Shown: positions 42,167 through 45,595 of the stretch, in pieces
Numbering within the stretch: position 1 is the first letter of the stretch
Layout: every line of letters begins with the position of its first letter
From: Fimenecus sp045631225
GTDB lineage: Bacteria > Bacillota > Clostridia > Oscillospirales > Acutalibacteraceae
NCBI GenBank assembly: GCA_045631225.1
Contig: JAZQUG010000011.1
Coordinates: 1 to 45,595, forward strand
Reading direction: 5' to 3'
DNA length: 45,595 nucleotides
Notes under the pieces: generated by a model
Seen by the model: only the letters and a program-made list of their open reading frames with translations
What the model was told of the DNA's origin: nothing
Database searches by the model: none
Position numbers and translations under genes: made by a program

Positions 42167-43290
42167 TATGCAGTAACCCCTGTGCCATAAGAAATCATAG
42201 AAATTGCCTGAATCAAGAACACAATAATTGCAATTATCATTGCCGGTGCAAAAATGAATTTTGAAACTTTTTGTTTTAATGAATATTCTTCTAACCCATT
42301 TTTAGAAATAATCCTGTTGAACTCCAATTTATATTTACTTATATAGATAATTAACGCTACAAAGCCGAGAACACCTAAAGCAAGACATATAAAATTGTAA
42401 GTTGTATCTGCCGTTTCTTCATCGGTAAAATAAAGAATTGCATAATAGCAACAAGAAAGACCATTTACTATAGCGTGAATTATAACACCAGTCCAGATAC
42501 TGTCAGTTGCAATTACTGCATAACCTAAAAACAATCCGCAGAGAATTGCAAAAGGAATTTGTGATGGTGTTCCGTGAAAAATGCCAAAAACAAGTGCTGA
42601 ACAGATTATTGCAAACAAATTACCGTATTTTCTTAATGGTTGCATTACAACATTTCTCATTGCAAATTCTTCTACAAGTGGCGGTATAATTGCCGTACCT
42701 ATAAAAAGAGCAATAATATCTACAAAAGAATTAATCTGTGGTTCATCACCAGAAGAAAACGAAAAACCAAAGCCTTCAAAGAATGCCTGAATAAATCCTG
42801 TAACGTACATTGAAGCAAGACAACCTAAAACAGAAAGGAATATAATTGATACTGTTTTTAAAGTTGGTTTTGGTGGCGAATAAGAACACACTGGTAAATC
42901 GTGTTTTTTATAAATTGCCTTCTTCGCAATAAAGAAAGGAACTCCAACTGTAAGTATTGAATAAAAAATACCCACACTCGATGAAAACGTTCCGTTTGAG
43001 TAATATAAATCAATAAGTCCAAACGCTTCAAGTATTACACTGAATAACATACTCGCAACCAAAAAGCCTAACATAGCAAAAGCAATTATTTTTGCAAAGC
43101 GTCTTATTTCATTCTTCTGTTCACGGAGTTTTAAAAACTTCTCCTGACTCATTAAATTCGGTTGTTGGTAATTCACATAACCATAAGGATTATATTGACC
43201 TTGCGGTACTTGATTAAAATTGGGGTATTGGTTAAAATTCTGTTGCTGATTATAATTCTGATATTGATTGCTATTCTGGTTATAATCCAT
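42166..43290 (-). CDS. CPBP intramembrane metalloprotease with Gln/Asn-rich N-terminal tail
   Basis: A 374-residue protein with about eight membrane helices. The CPBP (Abi/Rce1-like) motifs are Glu207-Glu208 with Arg212 in 'VEEFAMRN', His239 in 'FGIFHGT', and His272/Asn276 in 'IIHAIVNG'. The family includes CAAX prenyl endopeptidases and bacteriocin-immunity-type proteins. The first 45 residues are low-complexity: 24 are Asn or Gln and 8 are Tyr, a prion-like composition on the probably cytosolic side. Substrate unknown. It heads the operon CPBP-tadA-mnmE(-mrp). Confidence 0.88.
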   Translation of the reverse strand: MDYNQNSNQYQNYNQQQNFNQYPNFNQVPQGQYNPYGYVNYQQPNLMSQEKFLKLREQKNEIRRFAKIIAFAMLGFLVASMLFSVILEAFGLIDLYYSNGTFSSSVGIFYSILTVGVPFFIAKKAIYKKHDLPVCSYSPPKPTLKTVSIIFLSVLGCLASMYVTGFIQAFFEGFGFSFSSGDEPQINSFVDIIALFIGTAIIPPLVEEFAMRNVVMQPLRKYGNLFAIICSALVFGIFHGTPSQIPFAILCGLFLGYAVIATDSIWTGVIIHAIVNGLSCCYYAILYFTDEETADTTYNFICLALGVLGFVALIIYISKYKLEFNRIISKNGLEEYSLKQKVSKFIFAPAMIIAIIVFLIQAISMISYGTGVTA

Positions 43291-43321
43291 TTCTCATTCT
43301 CCAAAAATTTTAATTACAATC

Positions 43322-43349
43322 ATTATATCACAATACCCGAAAATATCAA
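43322..43349 (-). promoter_or_regulatory. promoter for the CPBP-tadA-mnmE operon
   Basis: On the minus strand TTGATA (43344-43349), 16 bases, TATAAT (43322-43327). Start codon 32 bases downstream behind TTGGAGAATGAGAA. Confidence 0.7.
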
Positions 43350-43392
43350 CAAATAAATTATTTCTTATTTTTAAATTTTAATATATTTATTG

Positions 43393-43421
43393 TTGAATAT
43401 CTTTTTAAAACATTGTATAAT
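43393..43421 (+). promoter_or_regulatory. promoter for the zapA-dut-mnmE2 operon
   Basis: TTGAAT (43393-43398), 17 bases, TATAAT (43416-43421). It is divergent from the CPBP operon promoter about 45 bases away. Confidence 0.75.
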
Positions 43422-43462
43422 TATAGCAATTCGGTGAACAGATTTCAGAAAGGGTGTTTTTT

Positions 43463-43813
43463 ATGGAAAAAACTAAACATACGGTCAAAGTTGCAGGATT
43501 CTCATTCAAAGTTGTTTCTGAAGATTCTTCTGAATATATGTCTGCTTTAGCAAGAGAAGTAGATTTGAAAATAGATGCACTTTTAAAGAACAGTACAATT
43601 TCTACTACTCAGGCAGCAGTTGCAGTAGCACTCGATTATGCAGATACTGTAAAAAAGAATGATGCTTCAACAGAAAACTTGAAAACACAACTCAAAGAAA
43701 GTCTTCAGGACGTTGCAAATGCGCGAAAAGAAGCAGACTTTTACAAAAGAGAATTAGTAAGATTACAGGGTAGCAAAATTGAAGAAAACAAAGCTAACCC
43801 TGCACTTTGGTGA
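43463..43813 (+). CDS. zapA: cell division protein ZapA
   Basis: A 116-residue protein. 'HTVKVAGFSFKVVSEDSSEYMSALAREVDLKI' (residues about 6-37) is the ZapA dimerisation domain, and residues about 65-108 form a coiled coil. ZapA promotes bundling of FtsZ filaments at the division site. The ATG at 43463 follows GAAAGGGTGTTTT; a GTG three codons upstream would leave no ribosome site. The dUTPase start codon follows within six bases. Confidence 0.88.
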   Translation: MEKTKHTVKVAGFSFKVVSEDSSEYMSALAREVDLKIDALLKNSTISTTQAAVAVALDYADTVKKNDASTENLKTQLKESLQDVANARKEADFYKRELVRLQGSKIEENKANPALW

Positions 43814-43818
43814 TTAAT

Positions 43819-44262
43819 ATGAGTACGTTAAAAATAAAAAAATTAAACGAAAAGGCTGTTGTGCCACAAAGGGCTACTTCCGGTAGTGCCGGTATGGACC
43901 TTTACGCCGTTTTAGATGAACCAATTACGTTAAAACACGGTGAAACTGCACTTATTCCTACCGGAATTGCAATCGCACTTGAAAGTCCTTCTGAAGCAGC
44001 TTTTATTTTTCCAAGAAGCGGTCTTTCTATAAAACACGGCATTGGTCTTCTCAACTCTGTTGGCGTTATAGATAGTGACTACCGTGGAGAAATTAAAGTC
44101 GGCGTTATTAATCAGATAGATAAAGAATACACTATTGAACCAAACGAAAGAATTGCACAGATGGTAATTATGCCTGTAAGTCTCCCTGAAATTATTGAAG
44201 TAGATGAATTAGACGAAACAGAGCGTGGTGCCGGTGGATTTGGTTCAACAAACAGATTTTAA
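43819..44262 (+). CDS. dut: deoxyuridine 5'-triphosphate nucleotidohydrolase (dUTPase)
   Basis: Hydrolyses dUTP to dUMP and pyrophosphate, keeping uracil out of DNA and supplying thymidylate synthesis. The 147-residue trimeric-type enzyme has all five motifs: 'AGMDLYA', 'PRSGLSIKHG', 'GVIDSDYRGEIKV', 'ERIAQMV' and the flexible C-terminal 'RGAGGFGST'. The ATG at 43819 is preferred; TTG and GTG codons four and three codons upstream lie inside zapA. The second mnmE copy follows 23 bases after its stop. Confidence 0.95.
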   Translation: MSTLKIKKLNEKAVVPQRATSGSAGMDLYAVLDEPITLKHGETALIPTGIAIALESPSEAAFIFPRSGLSIKHGIGLLNSVGVIDSDYRGEIKVGVINQIDKEYTIEPNERIAQMVIMPVSLPEIIEVDELDETERGAGGFGSTNRF

Positions 44263-44285
44263 AATAATTTTTTGGAGATGTAAAT

Positions 44286-45595
44286 TTGTCAACAATATCA
44301 GCAATAGTAACACCACAGACTGCCGCAGGTATTGGCATTGTAAGACTTTCCGGTGAAGATGCCATTAAAATTGCAGACAACGTCTTTAAAGGTGTATCGG
44401 GCAAAAAAATTGAAGAAAAAAACGGTTACACTGCACTTTTTGGTCACGTTTATGATGGTGACGACGTAATAGATGAAGCAGTTGCACTTCTTTTCAGAGC
44501 ACCAAAAAGTTACACTGGTGAAGACGTTGTAGAGTTCAGTTGTCACGGCGGTCTTTACATACTTTCACGTGTTTTAAGGGCAACTTTTAACGCTGGTGCC
44601 GTCCCTGCAGAGCCAGGAGAATATACAAAAAGAGCTTTTTTAAATGGTAAAATGGATTTATCTGAAGCGGAAGCTGTTATGTCACTCATTTCCGCTACTG
44701 GCGAAGATGCACGTGCGGCAACGCTCAATGCTTTAGATGGTAATTTAAGCAGAGAAATAACAGAATGTCGAGATTCTCTTGCAAGAACTGCTGCTTTTTT
44801 AGCCGCTTGGGTTGATTACCCTGACGAAGAAATCCCTGAAATCAGTAATGACGAAATGATTAGTTCATTTTCTGACGTATTGAGAAGATTGGAAACGCTT
44901 TTAGACGGTTTTGATGCAGGTCAGGCGATTTTAGAAGGTATTGACACTGCAATTGTCGGCAGACCAAACGTCGGTAAGAGCACTCTTTTAAATGCACTCA
45001 CCGGCAGAAACAGAGCGATTGTAACTTCTGTTGCAGGTACTACCCGTGACGTTTTAGAAGAAACCGTAAGACTTGGTAATATCACTTTAAGACTTGCTGA
45101 CACGGCAGGCATACGTACTGAAACCGATGATGAAATTGAAAAAATCGGTGTAGAAAGAGCAAAAGAACGTTTCGAAAGAGCCGGTCTTGTATTTATGGTA
45201 CTTGACGGTGGCGAAAAAATCTCAGAAGATGACAAAGAACTTTTAAAACTTTGCAAAGAAAAAAGAAGCATTGTTATTGTTAATAAAAGTGATTTGAACA
45301 GAGCATTTTCTGTTGATGAAATTAAAGATTATGCAGAAAACATCGTTGAAATTTCGGCTAAAGAAAATGACGGTATTGATAAATTAAAACAGGTTGTAGA
45401 AAGCGTTGTTGGTACTGACAACTTCAACCCGTCTGCTCCACTTTTAACTACTGAAAGACAAAGAGTCTGTGTCTTTAAGGCAGTTGAAAATTTAAGAGAA
45501 GCGTTAAACGGCTTAGAAATAGGAATTACAACAGACGCTATAAACGTTTCTGTTGACTGTGCTATTGAAGAACTTTCTGTTTTAACTGGCGAAAA
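44286..45595 (+). CDS. mnmE: second MnmE-like tRNA-modification GTPase (C-terminus outside window)
   Basis: 436 codons are visible, open to the window edge. The start is TTG at 44286, seven bases after TTTTGGAGATG, giving 'STISAIVTPQTAAGIGIVR', the family N-terminus. The G motifs fall at the same residue numbers as in copy 1: 'GRPNVGKS' (225-232), 'GTTRD' (251-255), 'DTAG' (272-275), and then 'NKSD'. A gapless hand alignment gives 157 identities in the first 280 residues (about 56%), so this is an old paralogue. Unlike copy 1 its P-loop has the usual Arg. Whether the catalytic C-terminal cysteine is kept cannot be seen here. Confidence 0.92.
   Translation, partial: MSTISAIVTPQTAAGIGIVRLSGEDAIKIADNVFKGVSGKKIEEKNGYTALFGHVYDGDDVIDEAVALLFRAPKSYTGEDVVEFSCHGGLYILSRVLRATFNAGAVPAEPGEYTKRAFLNGKMDLSEAEAVMSLISATGEDARAATLNALDGNLSREITECRDSLARTAAFLAAWVDYPDEEIPEISNDEMISSFSDVLRRLETLLDGFDAGQAILEGIDTAIVGRPNVGKSTLLNALTGRNRAIVTSVAGTTRDVLEETVRLGNITLRLADTAGIRTETDDEIEKIGVERAKERFERAGLVFMVLDGGEKISEDDKELLKLCKEKRSIVIVNKSDLNRAFSVDEIKDYAENIVEISAKENDGIDKLKQVVESVVGTDNFNPSAPLLTTERQRVCVFKAVENLREALNGLEIGITTDAINVSVDCAIEELSVLTGE

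Overview
The window looks like chromosomal DNA from a low-GC, monoderm, anaerobic member of the class Clostridia, probably a gut Oscillospiraceae/Ruminococcaceae relative. I infer this from AT-rich codon use, strong AGGAGG-type ribosome sites, perfect TTGACA-17-TATAAT promoters, an FprA-type flavodiiron protein, a TSCPD-family protein, a CD1247-like protein beside efp, glycoside hydrolases, BspA-like leucine-rich and cohesin-like secreted proteins, and the short GC-rich intergenic repeats common in that group. I see no phage genes, transposase, CRISPR array or rRNA. One tRNA gene, Arg(CCU), is present.

Layout. 1-4.9 kb: carbohydrate use and surface proteins (GH36 alpha-galactosidase cut by the window edge, a BspA-like secreted protein, a GH43-like enzyme). 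4.9-9 kb: an AbrB-like regulator and a tightly packed operon of aminotransferase, rsmA, TSCPD protein and cca. 9-11.8 kb: a secreted cohesin-like protein and a surface-anchored amidase. 11.8-15.2 kb, minus strand: an FHA / FtsW-RodA-SpoVE / penicillin-binding transpeptidase operon for peptidoglycan synthesis. 15.3-19.4 kb: intergenic repeats, a membrane metallophosphoesterase, FprA and a ZIP metal transporter. 19.6-21.7 kb: a membrane protein / Cro-like regulator / lipoprotein cassette with its own palindrome. 21.8-30.1 kb, minus strand: the tRNA, a SurA/PrsA-like lipoprotein, a DUF2238-like membrane protein, a GH13 enzyme, an LCAT-like lipase, another lipoprotein and an M28 peptidase. 30.2-32.4 kb: a VanY-like protein, rpe and a MecA-like adaptor. 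32.5-36.3 kb: an Rnf-like D-E-A membrane module followed by a DUF4015 glycosidase-like protein. 36.4-39.3 kb: efp, a Cys/Asp-rich protein and three small membrane proteins. 39.5-45.6 kb: mrp, mnmE, tadA and a CPBP protease on the minus strand, diverging from zapA, dut and a second mnmE that runs off the window.

The most unusual content is the Rnf-like D-E-A module. It is clearly homologous to RnfD/RnfE/RnfA, but it has no B, C or G partners and lacks three of the four expected Fe-S cysteines and the FMN-threonine motif. It probably does not carry electrons as Rnf does. Other points of interest are a C-terminal module with a conserved amphipathic tail shared by two secreted proteins, two diverged mnmE paralogues about 3 kb apart, an M28 peptidase with a transmembrane hairpin between its metal ligands, a VanY-like protein lacking a zinc histidine, and a repeat family with conserved ends around variable hairpin cores.

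All calls come from reading the sequence and from recalled family motifs. No database search was run.
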